From positions 992,001 through 1,056,000 of the forward strand of contig NC_068565.1 of the NCBI RefSeq assembly GCF_025698545.1: DNA of 64,000 nucleotides. The letters are read 5' to 3'. The notes under the pieces are model-generated. The model was given only the letters and a program-made list of their open reading frames with translations, had not been told where the DNA came from and did no database searches. The stretch comes from Gossypium raimondii (lineage: Eukaryota; Streptophyta; Magnoliopsida; Malvales; Malvaceae). The translations under genes were made by a program, and so were the position numbers. Below, one piece after another: positions 9,818 through 20,787 of this stretch (positions within the stretch are counted from its first letter, which is position 1; every line of letters starts with the position of its first letter).

Positions 9818-12694
9818 ATGTCGGCCGAACAAAAGGAACAAGTCCCAAACCCTAATGTTAACGACAACGATAATTTGAACAGTGAAAGTAAACAAGAAGA
9901 ACGTCAGTCATCGACGAGAACTCCTTTTACTAATCTCAGCCAGGTCGATGCTGACCTCGCTCTTGCTCGAACCCTCCAAGAACAGGTTTTTTTTTTTTCT
10001 TTGGATTTATGTGGAATTTATCCTTTTTTTAATTTTTATTTTATATTTGTCGTAGGAAAGGGCATATATGATGCTTAGCATGAATAATGATGGAAGTGAT
10101 TATGGGAGTTGGGAGGGTGGAAGCTATTTAAACGATGATGATTTCAATGATCTCCATGATCATGACGATACCGATGACGATGATGATGAGGGGGAATATG
10201 ATGGCACTGATGCTGGTGATGTGGATGCCTTTGATTTTCATGATCATTCTGAGGATGGGGAGGATGATAATGACGCGAGTGTTGAACTCGATCCGGCTGA
10301 TTTTTCGAGTGACGAGGCTTATGCTAGAGCACTTCAGGATGCTGAAGAAAGAGAAGTGGCTGCTAGATTGTTGGCCTTAGCTGGGATTAATGATGGTGAG
10401 TGTTAATTACTATGGGATTCTTGTTAATTGTTCGAATATATTAAAATGCTAAAGAGTGTTTACGTAAGTTTTACTAATTTGCAGGAGGAACTGTTACCTT
10501 AGAGGATCATGGACACGGTGGTAACTCTCAGGTACAAATTATTGTCAGTATGATTCTTGACTCAAGTTCCGTGCTTACATATGAATCTTTAGGTTGGTTT
10601 GTGGAAAAAAATTCAATCAAATAAACAGTTTGCAATCTTAGGCTATTTATTGATATCTTAAATCATTGACCTCAATTCCACCTTCTTTGCTAGATGACTC
10701 TGTTGGCAACTATCTTTTATCAGAATGGTGATATGAAGTTATCATAATTGTGATATTGCATTTGGAACTGATATAAAGTGGTTGGTTTAAGGTTATCTAG
10801 ACTTTAGTCTCCATGTAGTTGTAACTTGCATCTACTATTTAAGTTACTCGGGATTGGGTGTGAGTGTTGGATACCAATCTATGTCTGACACAAGTATTTT
10901 AATCTTTTCTAAGTTTTTCGATGTACTTACTACTTAGAGGGTCATATTCCCATATCCATGTCCGGATATGCGTCAGACATGTGTTGGACACAAGCGCTTT
11001 AAGAAAAATGAAGAGTCCGAGCAGCATAAATGTATTGTGGTTGGATTTTTTGTTTGTTGGTCGTATTAGCTATGGAGAGTAAGTTAACCGGGAATTATGG
11101 TTGTCCTACCTTAATGAAAGGTGCTTTTGTTTTACTTGGTGCATATTGTCAATTTTCATACGAGGAATGAGCAAGTAGTTTGCGTCTTTGAATTTGTTTA
11201 TCTGTTAGGGTAGGTTTGGATGGGCGATTGGGTGTGGTGCGGTGCGTTTAGTTTACTTTTTGTCTCACGCTACAGTGTCTAATCTCACCACCACCGCTGT
11301 TTTTACACTAACCGCAAGTAAACGCACCGCCCATCTAAACTCACCTTTAGTCTAATAGTATTTTGTCCCCTTGCTATTAAATGAAATGATTAACTGTTGG
11401 CCAGAGAAAGAAAAATGAAATAAAGGAACTGATTTATGTGTTTTATATTATCTGGACATACTTGCATATGTGTTTGTTAATACTTAGATGGCTACATATT
11501 TTCCCGTGCCTACAAGGATGTGAAATGCAATAGTATATGAAGAAGCATAATAGACTTAGATGGTTGCATACTTTCCTACATTTGTACAAGGATGAAAATT
11601 GCACTAATATATGTGGAAACATAATATTACTTGATGGTTGTCTATTCTTATTTGGTGTTTCTTGTTGGGATCTGGTGATATGTTGGAACAAAGAACCTGT
11701 ATCAAGTATTTTTAACAGTCGAGTTTTTTCATATTAATGGTGCTGAGAATTATAAATCTGCGCTGCTTGAAAGATGAGGAACATGTTGTGATCGGTTCAG
11801 CATTGCAGTGTTCATATGTTAAGGTTCTCAACATTTCTCTTCTTGGAGACCCGTTGTTAGATTATATTTTTACTTGATGCCCATGGTCATTCTTTGCTAT
11901 CAAGTCCTTTGGAGAATTGAAGCAAGTCTTTACACTGCTCTTTAATGAGATTTGACTTCATGAAATAGTGAATCCATATTCTCAAATTACCTTGACATTT
12001 CCGGATAGAACATGAATTCTTCTTCCCTCTTTCTTTTTTCCTTTATTACTGGGGTTTATTATTTCGATTTATTTCAAGTTTTCAGTCTTTTAGTGACGTG
12101 TTTGCAGGATACTTGGGAGGAAGTTGATCCCGATGAGCTTTCATACGAGGTAAGCTGTCTTGAAACTTAAGACTCATTTTAACATTTTGCTCAAGCTCTG
12201 TTGCTAAGATCAATTCCATCATTCAGGAACTCCTTGCACTCGCTGAAGTAGCTGGAACCGAGAGCAGGGGCCTTTCAGCTGATTCAATTGCCTCCTTGCC
12301 TTCACTGATATTCAAGGCAGGAAATAGTCAAACTGGAACCAATGATTCGTAAGTTCGATTGCCATACTCTTTTCTTATGCCTGAACTTTTTTCACTCAAT
12401 CTTTAAATCTGTTCCCTTGTTTTCAGGTGCGTCATTTGCCGTGTAGACTACGAGGATGGTGACTCCTTAACAGCACTTTCTTGCAAACATTCATATCATC
12501 CCGAGTGCATAAACAATTGGTTGAAAATAAACAAGGTATGGTTATTTATATCCTGTTTTAACCGCCTTCCGTTTTATTCATGTCGTATACATGTTAGAAC
12601 ACTGTTTTATACAACCCCATCGTATGTTATATTTTGTATTTTGCCGTGTTTATTGCAGGTCTGCCCTGTTTGTAGTGCCGAGGTCTCGACCTAA
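9818..12694 (+). CDS. BBR: RING-H2 E3 ubiquitin ligase, BIG BROTHER-related
   Basis: Seven exons: 9818-9985, 10056-10395, 10485-10531, 12108-12149, 12227-12348, 12427-12535, 12659-12694; 287 residues. The C-terminal RING (residues 241-281) reads CVIC..., CKHSYHPEC, then C-P-V-C. That is a C-x2-C...C-x-H-x2-H-x2-C-x10-C-x2-C RING-H2 pattern with all eight zinc ligands. Before it lies a very acidic region (about residues 80-150, DDTDDDDDEGEYDG), with DADLALARTLQEQ and YARALQDAEEREVAARL helices typical of BIG BROTHER-related ligases. BIG BROTHER itself limits organ size in Arabidopsis; which relative this is I cannot say. Such proteins bring an E2 to substrates. Intron 3 (1.58 kb) holds a MITE and a 72-bp duplication. 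Confidence 0.9.
11208..11346. mobile_element. Small foldback MITE, family C, copy 1
   Basis: About 139 bp with inverted ends: GGTAGGTTTGGATGGGCG on the left and CGCCCATCTAAACTCACC on the right. The inside is also GC-rich and partly self-complementary (GGTGCGTTTAG / AAACGCACCGC). It lies in intron 3 of the RING gene. A second copy in the opposite orientation is at 37927-38076. The middle shares TTTTTGTCTCACGCTACAGT with that copy. Confidence 0.8.
11482..11627. repeat. Two-copy tandem duplication, period about 72 bp
   Basis: ACTTAGATGG(C/T)T(A/G)CATA opens each unit at 11482 and 11554. Both continue through TACAAGGATG, TGCAATAGTATATG or its variant, and a CATAATA-like end. The copies have diverged. 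Intronic, no function seen. Confidence 0.55.
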
Positions 12695-14065
12695 TGGCGA
12701 CGTGACTGCTTGTTTTTAATATGCAGAATGTGTCTTCTCTTTTGTATGGGAAAGAAAATAATTTGGTATCAGTTCTCTTTAGTAACTTTTGTGTTGAAAC
12801 CACCTTTGGAATTAGGTTACTGTCTTTTATGGCGCCTTAGCTGTGTATTTTTAGAGATTTTTTTTTTTTGATAATAGAATCGGAAACATTGAATATAAAT
12901 TGGACTGGACCAGTTGGTCAAACCGGTTCAGTCCACCGACTATGTAAGAAACATCGACGGCAGAAAAACCCTCAGAATTGCAATCCGATCTATGGGCATG
13001 AGTAAACTTATTCATGAGTTAAGTTATTTGTCCAAACTCGAAGGATTGCTTCATGAGTAAACTTATTCATGAGTTAAGTTATTTGTCCAAACTCGAAGAG
13101 TTGCTCGAAATATGAAAGGATGTGGACAAGATATGAGGCTCAAAGGGTTTAGACAAAAAGAAACTTAAGTTTGTTTAAAATATGAGTCAAGCTTGAATTT
13201 TAAAATTCAAGGCTTCAGTTTGGTTTGTTCTGTTTTTATACTTTTGTAATATATTTTTATATTATATTTTATATCATATAAATTAAATCTATAATAATAC
13301 AATATTATGTAAATATTTAAAATAATAAATAATATGGATGGGTTTAAAACAAGTTTGAGTTAGCCATTTATAAATATAAACGAGTTTAAATAAAATTTTA
13401 GGTTGGTTTGAACTTAGATAAACATAGGTTAGGTCTAAATTTGATTCGCTTCGGCTTGGTTTGGCTCATGAATACTTCTATAAAGAAAGTTAAGGTTGAT
13501 TGATTTTATTTTTATAAAATTCTAATTTACTCAATCTTTTCAAATTAGAGAATACTAAATGTCATTGAACTCATGCTATTAATTACAATAATCAAGGTTT
13601 TAAAATTGGACAGTTAGACATATTGGTCAAGTCATCAATATGTTTGATTTGATTAAATAAATTATTAAAAAATTATAAAAAAATTAATTTAATTGATTTT
13701 TTTACTTCAATTTAATTGATCCATATCGTTTTTGAGTTAACCAATTTAATAATTTTTTTACTAATACTCTAATTGATTCCCTACCTAATCAATCCATATA
13801 ATCCAACTCAAATAACCATAATAGTCAATTTAACCGATATTCAGTGGGTCAGGAGGTTTAAACTTGCACTTTTTCCAAAGTCCCACTCCCCGATAATATT
13901 GGAGACACTCACGCAATTTCCAACATTGACATTTATGAACCCACAGAAAAATATCTAAAAATTCACAAATATCTTCCTTCTTTCATCCATACAAACATAA
14001 TCTCCCTCTCTTTATCCCCTTTCATTTCAATCAAAAACAAACACCCAAATCCCCCAACGAGTAAA
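12695..14065. other. Gap between RING gene and DJC76-like gene
   Basis: Holds the RING gene 3' UTR, a 55-bp tandem duplication at 12997-13106, and repeat-like AT-rich sequence with CTCATGAATACTTCTA near 13465, an end motif also seen in other repeats here. The DJC76-like promoter and 5' UTR follow. No further gene is visible. Confidence 0.5.
12997..13106. repeat. 55-bp tandem duplication
   Basis: CATGAGTAAACTTATTCATG starts at 12997 and again at 13052. The two 55-bp units differ only at a few bases in the last dozen (AAGGATTGCTT against AAGAGTTGCTC), so the duplication is recent. Each unit is internally palindromic around ACTTATTCATGAGT. Confidence 0.85.
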
Positions 14066-16831
14066 ATGCCTGCAATATGTTTACCTTTGTACACACCTTC
14101 AACTTCAATCATAAACAATACCTTAACTTCGAAACCAAATTCTAAGAATTTGCCTTATCATCATCATCGTCGTCGTCAATCTTTAGCATGTAAGGCTTCG
14201 GCCGATTCTCCTTCTTCGATACTCAATTTCGATCTCTACGATCTTTTGGGAATAGAAAGCTCGTCGGATCAATCACAGATCAAAACGGCTTACCGTGCCT
14301 TGCAAAAGCGGTGCCATCCTGATATTGCTGGACCAACGGGTCATGATATGGCTATTATACTCAATGAAGCTTATTCGGTTTTGTCTGATCCTGGTTCTCG
14401 TTTGGCTTATGACAAGGTTAGTTGCTTATTCTTCTCCACATGTTGCAAATTGATTTACTTGGATTCGGTTGTAAGTTGTGAGTAAAGATATAAGATTAAA
14501 TTCTGTATAGTATAGAATTAAGATTAAGCTCTACTCAAAATTTAAGGTTTGATATTCAACTTGAGTTTAATCAAACATTAATTTTTAAGCTTAAGCTTAG
14601 TTAAGTTCATTTATAACTTTTCCTATTCAAATTCGGCTCAAGCTCGATCGAATATCAATCAATTTTTAAGCTTAAGCTTAGTTTGAGACTTAATTAAGCT
14701 CGATTAAGTTCATTTATCACTTTTCCTACTCAAATTTGAATTTAAACTTGATTAAGCTCAAATTTATTTAAGCTCAAACTTATTCATATTTAAACTCTTT
14801 CTTTCTATTAAAAATATAATTTCATATCTAAAAATATAGAAATATTCATTGGCTGCTCATTTTACTGTTTTAAAGGAAAAGAAAAATAATTTCTTTAATT
14901 AAATTAATTATAAAAGTATATAAATATTAATATAAAATATTTTTTTATTTTTTATTTCTGAATAATAAAATGACCCGTCTCAAGTTAAAAAATGCTAACT
15001 CAAGTTCACTTCAAAGCGGATAGCCGAACTCATGAACACCTCTATGAAAATATATTAAAATAAAAATCTCAATCAAGTTCACAATCAGTTTGAGTCAAAG
15101 ATTATGGTGCTTGAATTTAGCTCGATTAAGATAATTATTTAATTGAATTTGAGTTTTTATCAAATCGAACTCAAATATTTACGAAAACCAATGTCTCATT
15201 TAAACCTGAATATACATCAGACAAGGGGACCGGCAACATAGTTCGTAAAATCCTAAGGTTGGGATTCAATGAAAAAGTGCAGGAACAAGCAAAGATGGCA
15301 GAGCTTAGGGGCTATACAGGGAAGCCATTATATTCAGTGTGGCTTGGTTCTGAAAGTGAACAACGAGCAGTGTTTGTTGATGAAATCAAGTGTGTTGGTT
15401 GCTTAAAATGTGCTTTGTTTGCCGAAAAAACGTTCGCTATCGAATCCGTGTACGGAAGAGCTCGAGTCATCGGTCAATGGGCTGATCCCGAACACAAAAT
15501 CCTAGAAGCCATTGAAGCTTGTCCTGTTGATTGCATTTCGTAAGTATCTTGATCCCGATCTTGCTTTTCCGCGTTCCATATGTTTAGTATCGAACACGGA
15601 TACTATCGTGTTCAGATACTCTCTTGTCTTTGAACTTTTTAAACATGACAGAATGGTGGAGAGATCAGATCTTGCGGCATTGGAGTTTTTAATGTCGAAG
15701 CAACCTCGAGGAAATGTTCGAGTTGGTGTCGGGAATACGGTGGGCGCTCGTGTCTCGAACATATTTGTCGAAGTAAAGAAGTTTCAAACCAGATATTTTG
15801 ATGCCATGGACAAAGGTTCTAACAAAGAATCCAAGGTATATAGGCCAATAAATACGTAAAAGTATTACGGAAGATTTTATATTAAAAATCGAATTATATT
15901 TTGTCCTCTCTACTAAAAAATGGATAAATTAATTTCTGTATCTTAGATTCAAGAGCAAACTAGTCTTCACGCATAACTGTTTGATTATTCTATCAATCAT
16001 ATCATTTTTTAACAGTAAAAATGAATAAATTTTTTAATAGAAATAGTCAGTTTGCTATTTGATCCGAAGTATATAGATTAATTTGTTTATTTTTTGAGTA
16101 AATGGAGCAAAATGTAATCTAACTCTTAATATAATGGTGTTTATGATACAAATACACCGTTTTTAATGAAATGACTGCTACAACTAACTCTGCAATGTTT
16201 ATTTTAGGAGGCTGACCGTCGTCGAGAAGCAAGGATGTCGGCAATTCATGCGATAAAATCGATTTCAAGATGGTGGTATTGGCAATCACCTAATACCGGT
16301 ACACCATCGGCCAAGTCTGAACTAAGCTTGACACACATTTCCCGAAAATCATCTGAACCAAACATTAACAAGATCCGTGATGCCGCTGCTGCTAGAAAAC
16401 AAGTAAGGGAGAGTTCAAAAACGACCAGATCTCGAGCCCCGTCGAGTTATTTGTACGATGACGAGTATTGGATCCCATCAAGACATGCTCTTCCAGCTTC
16501 GGTAGAAAACAACTCAAGCTCTAGAGTTGCACCAAAGCCTCCAAAAACTAACCCGAGGAACGAAACGGACAACCGACATTACGGAAAAGATAGAAGGACA
16601 AGGAACTCGATAGAATGGGGAATCCCAACGGTGGCTGCAATGGTGGCTGCTGTTATAGTTCGACTACAAGTCGGGGACAGAGTGGCCGGTGAAATAACCG
16701 AACACGTTGGTGGCTCGCTGGCACTAACAATGGTTAATAGCTCATGGTCCCAAGTTATTTTAGCAGGGATTACATGGTACTTGATTGCGTCAACCATAGT
16801 GGAACTAATAGAAACAATAAGAAATAGATAA
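14066..16831 (+). CDS. DJC76: Plastid J-domain protein with ferredoxin domain and membrane anchor (DJC76 type)
   Basis: Four exons: 14066-14416, 15283-15539, 15652-15835, 16208-16831; 471 residues. An N-terminal stretch rich in Ser, Thr and basic residues (about 1-45) looks like a chloroplast transit peptide. The J domain (about 55-117) has YDLLGI and the HPD triad at residues 84-86, which stimulates Hsp70 ATPase. A bacterial-type ferredoxin domain follows with C154-x2-C157-x2-C160 and CPVDC (197-201), enough ligands for one 4Fe-4S cluster. After ALEFLMSKQPRGNVR comes a Ser/Arg-rich linker, then hydrophobic segments near the end (IPTVAAMVAAVIVRL and VILAGITWYLIASTIVELI), so it is probably membrane-anchored. 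Arabidopsis DJC76, DJC77 and DJC82 share the J plus ferredoxin layout. Likely DJC76 by length and C-terminus. Confidence 0.9.
14560..15040. repeat. Repeat-derived sequence in DJC76-like intron 1
   Basis: Intron 1 (14417-15282) contains two near-copies of TTAAGCTTAAGCTTAGTT (near 14585 and 14665), each followed by a GTTCATTTAT(A/C)ACTTTTCCTA block. It ends with GAACTCATGAACACCTCTA near 15030. The words match other CTCAAGCTTGA-rich repeats in the window. Element borders are unclear. Confidence 0.4.
15855..16150. mobile_element. Family A MITE, decayed, in DJC76-like intron 3
   Basis: Begins CGTAAAAGTATTACGG and ends near TAATGGTGTTTATGATAC. The internal words match family A: AGAGCAAACTAGT, TTTTTTAACAGTAAAAATG, GTTTGCTATTTGATC and AAATGTAATCTAACTC. 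Ends are degraded. Best copy of the family: 22054-22431. Confidence 0.55.
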
Positions 16832-16877
16832 GGGATTCACATAGGAAAAACAGAAAATTTTCACACAAATATAAATT

Positions 16878-17361
16878 GGTTAATTTCTGCTATCAGTCCC
16901 TGTATTTTGTGAAAGTTGCAAATTTAATCTCTATACTTCTATTTGATAAAAAAATTTAGTCCTGTACTTTTTAAATTTTGAAAATTTAGTCCTAACCCGA
17001 AGAGTAGTAGCTAAATTTATTTAGTAAATTCAATTATTGGCATTGTGTAGATTTTAATCCATTTCTCCACTCGAATCATTCTAAGCTCCTATACTATTTA
17101 AATTTTGAAATTTTAATCTTAACATAAATAATAATTATTAACCTATTAACTGAATTAGTAGTGAGTAATATGTAAAAATAAAAATCGATATGATATTATA
17201 TATATGATTATATATTTGCCACATTTGAATTTAACAATTATCGTTTGCGAATATTGAAATTTTAAAATTTAAAAAGTATAACGACTAAAAACAATTAAAT
17301 AAAAGTATAAAATTAAATGCATAACATTTACAAGTGTAGGGACTAATAGTAAAATTTAACC
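16878..17361. mobile_element. TIR foldback element between convergent genes
   Basis: 484 bp with inverted ends of about 50 bp: GGTTAATTTCTGCTATCAGT on the left, and ACTAATAGTAAAATTTAACC on the right. The arms stay recognisable through CCCTGTATTTTGTGAAAG / CATTTACAAGTGTAGGG. It occupies most of the 675-bp space between the 3' ends of the DJC76-like and YLS8 genes. No coding capacity. Confidence 0.75.
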
Positions 17362-17506
17362 TTTTCAATGTCTAATACCGATCAACTAGTTATTTTAACT
17401 CTTCATTTTTTTTGAAATACTCGTAAAAGCTACGTAGTTTCACATTCATACAAGCATAGCAACGTAGCATTATTCACATTTAAAGTGTTTCAAAATTGAG
17501 ATATAA

Positions 17507-19916
17507 TCAGTACCGGTACTTAGTCGAGTAATCTTTCGGAGCAATCACGAGACCGCGACCCTTTCTTGCTCCGCGGTATACAGTTTCGACGATGTCGATG
17601 AACTCTTGCTTGTCCTTGAGTGCCCAATTGATTTTGTTGTTGTTTCCGGTGCCGAGATCAATCATGATGTGCTTGTTTCGAAAGAAGAACATGACCGTGG
17701 ACGGATCGTAAAGCTCGTACATCGTGTTGAACTCGGGCACTTCGGTTATGTCAACGACGTAAATTACGGCAAAGTTCTTTATTTTTTCAGCAACTGAAGC
17801 AAGGACTTCATCCATCTGAAAAATGTAAATTAACTTCACCATCATAACTCTAAACGTAACAAAATCAATGTTAAAAAACCCAAACCAGTTCTTTATTAAT
17901 GGTTTCTTTTTTATATTTAAATAAATGTTAAATAGATATTAAGTTGACTATATATAAACTTTTAATAAATAAAAATATAAATTTATTAAATATTAAATTA
18001 AAATAATATAAATATTTTTAAAAAAATTAAAAATAATATGAGCGACCTTAAGATAAGCTTGAATTAAAATGAGTTTAAACAAAATTTTATACTCATATTT
18101 TAAGTCGGACCAAACTTAATAAATATAAAATATATTAATGTCATGCTTAAATTTAATCCAAACTCAAACTTAATTGTCTCAAACACTTCTACACCTATAC
18201 CCAAATGCATATATAATTTTGGCCCAAACAAGACATTACTTCTTAATTCAACCAATTTAATGCTCCGTTTAAAATATGAATTTCAAATTTTGAATTTTAA
18301 ATTTATTTATTATATAAATGGTAAGAATAGAATGTATGTATTATGAATAAATTAGTTGAGATTTAATATAATATAAAAATAATAATAAAAACATGAATTT
18401 GTTAAATAGGTATTTAAAATTTATCATAAATATTATATTTTTAAATAATTTACTACTTAATTTACACTATTTTTTAAATTCAAATCTAGATTTTAAAATC
18501 CTAATTTTCAAAAGCAACCTAGAGATAATTAATGCAACTCATGCATATATCACCTGCAGACTGCAGCCATTACATTCTCCATGCATAACCGATTTTATAA
18601 AGCAGGACTTTCCTTTTCTTGAAGTGTCTTTCCTATCTCTTCACATACATACATACACATCCAGATATTAGCAAAACAAAAAGGGATAATTTTTTTTTTC
18701 ACTTTGGTACTTAAACTTAGTAATTACAATCATTTTAGTCTTTTAACTTGAATCCTGTCAAAAATTTATAATCTTGTTAGTATTACTGAAATCGGATCGA
18801 AAACTAATTGATATAACTGTTTAAACAAAAAAATTGAACAGACTGACTCGAAAAATGCCTGAACCTGGTAAAAATAAAAATCGAGACAAAAACCAATAGT
18901 TGAACAGATTAAACATGTCTATTTTTTAAATGTTTATGAATTTTTAATCATTTATTCAATTACTGTTAATGCAACAATTAAATAGATTGAACTAGTATCG
19001 AGAATTGATGAGTTGACCTATTTAATCACCAATTCGATTATTAAAAAATTGAATGCATCAATACCACATTATAATTTTTTAAAATTTTTGACTTAATTAC
19101 ATTATTCCATGGTTAAGACTCAACCTGGCCGAAGTAACTAAGAACTCCGAATAGAAGTGAGAAGATTATTGAAATGTCAAAACTATTTCGATATATTTTT
19201 TTTGGTCATTTTTTTGAATTGCACATACTTTGTTCTTCCCTTTCTTTTTTCCAACCCATTCTTTCCTTTGAATTCTTTGTTTTTGTCTTTATTTTATCTC
19301 TTTAGACGAAATTTCAACTTCATAAACTAAAGTGGATAAAAGAAATTCAGGTATAAAAAATCAAGGAGCAAAAATTATACCAAACAAAAATTCTATATAA
19401 GAATAATCCAAAAACCAGTTCATCGCCATTGCAGACAGACTCCAAACAGAATTATCATACAACTAAGGTTAAAGGTAACAAAGCTCAGTGTTTTAAGGAA
19501 TCGATCATTATGCATAAGTTTATATATTACTAGGATTCAAACTTCAAAGAGTGAGTGAGTTTGATCGTAATTTTATTTTTTGAAGTTTTCCATGTATTTA
19601 AATGTTAAAAGCTTAATGAAGTTCATATCAATGTTACGAAAACATAATTTATTGAAATCGAAAACATTTTCTGAAACATATATATAATTCTAAATAAAAT
19701 TTGAAATTTGTGAATTATCTGTCGTGAATCAAATCAATTTTTAAAAAAAGCTGGAAAAACAACATAGTTCATAAGGTAATGGCGTATCGTAGGTACCTGC
19801 ATGCAAGTTTCGTCCCAATCATGGCCGAAACGGATGATGACGACGCGTTCTTCTTCGGCGAGGATGGCCTGATCGACGGCCCACCCCGAATGCAAGTGCG
19901 GCAACAGGTACGACAT
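17507..19916 (-). CDS. YLS8: U5 snRNP thioredoxin-fold protein, DIM1/YLS8
   Basis: Two exons on the minus strand, 19916-19797 and 17815-17507, encode exactly 142 residues, the length of U5-15kD/Dib1/Dim1 proteins. The sequence MSYLLPHLHSGWAVDQAIL, then FGHDWDETCMQMDEVL, FRNKHIMIDLGTG and APKDYSTKYRY is almost unchanged from yeast to human. The fold is thioredoxin-like but the redox CxxC is not present. The protein sits in the U4/U6.U5 tri-snRNP and is needed for spliceosome activation. In Arabidopsis the gene is YLS8 (yellow-leaf-specific 8). The single intron is nearly 2 kb long. It ends tail-to-tail with the DJC76-like gene, with a TIR element between them. Confidence 0.97.
17877..19735. 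other. Long YLS8 intron: AT-rich, repeat words only
   Basis: This stretch inside the 1.98-kb intron has low-complexity AT-rich DNA, a short repeat-like piece at 18030-18200 (TTTTATACTCATATTTTAAG), and a region near 18690-19080 resembling TIR arms (TTTGGTACTTAAACTTAG). Reading frames here are short and look like noise. I see no gene. Confidence 0.5.
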
Positions 19917-20009
19917 CGTTTTTCTCCCTTTCTTATCAGTCTTTTTTGCTTTAATCTTCCCCCTTCCCTTTGGCTTGTCCTCTGAAAACCATGGAAATCT
20001 GAATTTTTT

Positions 20010-20136
20010 TTATTTATATAGAAAATGGTGCTATGGGCATGGCGACGAAGGAAGGCTCTGGAAAGGTCCTCAGCCTTCTACACTCTGCGTGTAAAATTGG
20101 TTTGCGATCTCCCGCCCGCTAAAATCATGCCACGTG
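20010..20136 (-). promoter_or_regulatory. YLS8 promoter: TATA box and G-box
   Basis: On the minus strand TATATAAATA (20020-20011) lies about 95 bp upstream of the YLS8 ATG. A palindromic G-box core CACGTG is at 20131-20136, about 115 bp further upstream. The window between contains CCCGCCCG. G-boxes bind bZIP and bHLH factors; use here is inferred. Confidence 0.45.
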
Positions 20137-20787
20137 TTTAGTTTGTCGATCACCTGTCTTAAGTAGATTCGTCTTGTCCGTTGACTCTTTTTTTTTTTTT
20201 TAATTTTACAAAGGGTTAATATAATATTTGATACCTATTTATTCCGATTTTTTACAAAGGAAAATATGAAATTTTGTTAAGGCTTGGTTTTAGTGTTAAT
20301 TGATGATGTTTCTTTAGATGGTATTCTGTTGTTTAATTAAAGACATTGGTTGTTCTCACCGTGAGCAATTGATTGGTACCAGATTAGTTACATGTTAAAG
20401 TACTTCGAAAATTCCTATATTATAGAAATTGTATCAAATTAACCCTCTATTATTAAATAGATCAATTTAGTCCTTATATTTCAAATTGTAATAGAATTAA
20501 CATGTATTGTATTTTAGAGATTGTATCAAATTAGTCCCTCTATTATTTTTTTCACTTTGAATATATTAACTTTGTTAGGCAGTAAATAATATTTTTATAC
20601 AGTAAATGGTAACTTTATTCCAATTTCACATTATTTGCTTCATTTAAAAATAGAAAGATTAATTTGATCAAGTCTGGACCTCTTGGGTACATTCAGCATT
20701 AATATATACTTATCCGCTATTAGGAGGCTCAATTGTAGTAAAAGAATTTGAGATGTAGCTGGGGAATATGGTGAAGTTGATAGGGAG
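20137..20787. other. Gap between YLS8 and LysM gene
   Basis: AT-rich. The stretch 20400-20620 carries twice the words ATTGTATCAAATTA(A/G)(C/T)CC followed by TCTATTATT, similar to repeat arms elsewhere. The LysM gene 3' UTR probably lies at the right end. No gene seen. Confidence 0.45.

Noticed and set aside
10135-10380. 81-codon Met-rich frame in the RING gene
   Set aside because: Shifted reading of the Asp-rich (GAT-rich) exon 2, which gives Met/Ile-rich nonsense.
15502-15762. 86-codon minus-strand frame in the DJC76-like gene
   Set aside because: Antisense of exons 2 and 3; no family features.
19950-19992. Short upstream ORF before YLS8
   Set aside because: The ATG lies about 20-30 bp from the TATA box, so it is probably at or upstream of the transcription start.
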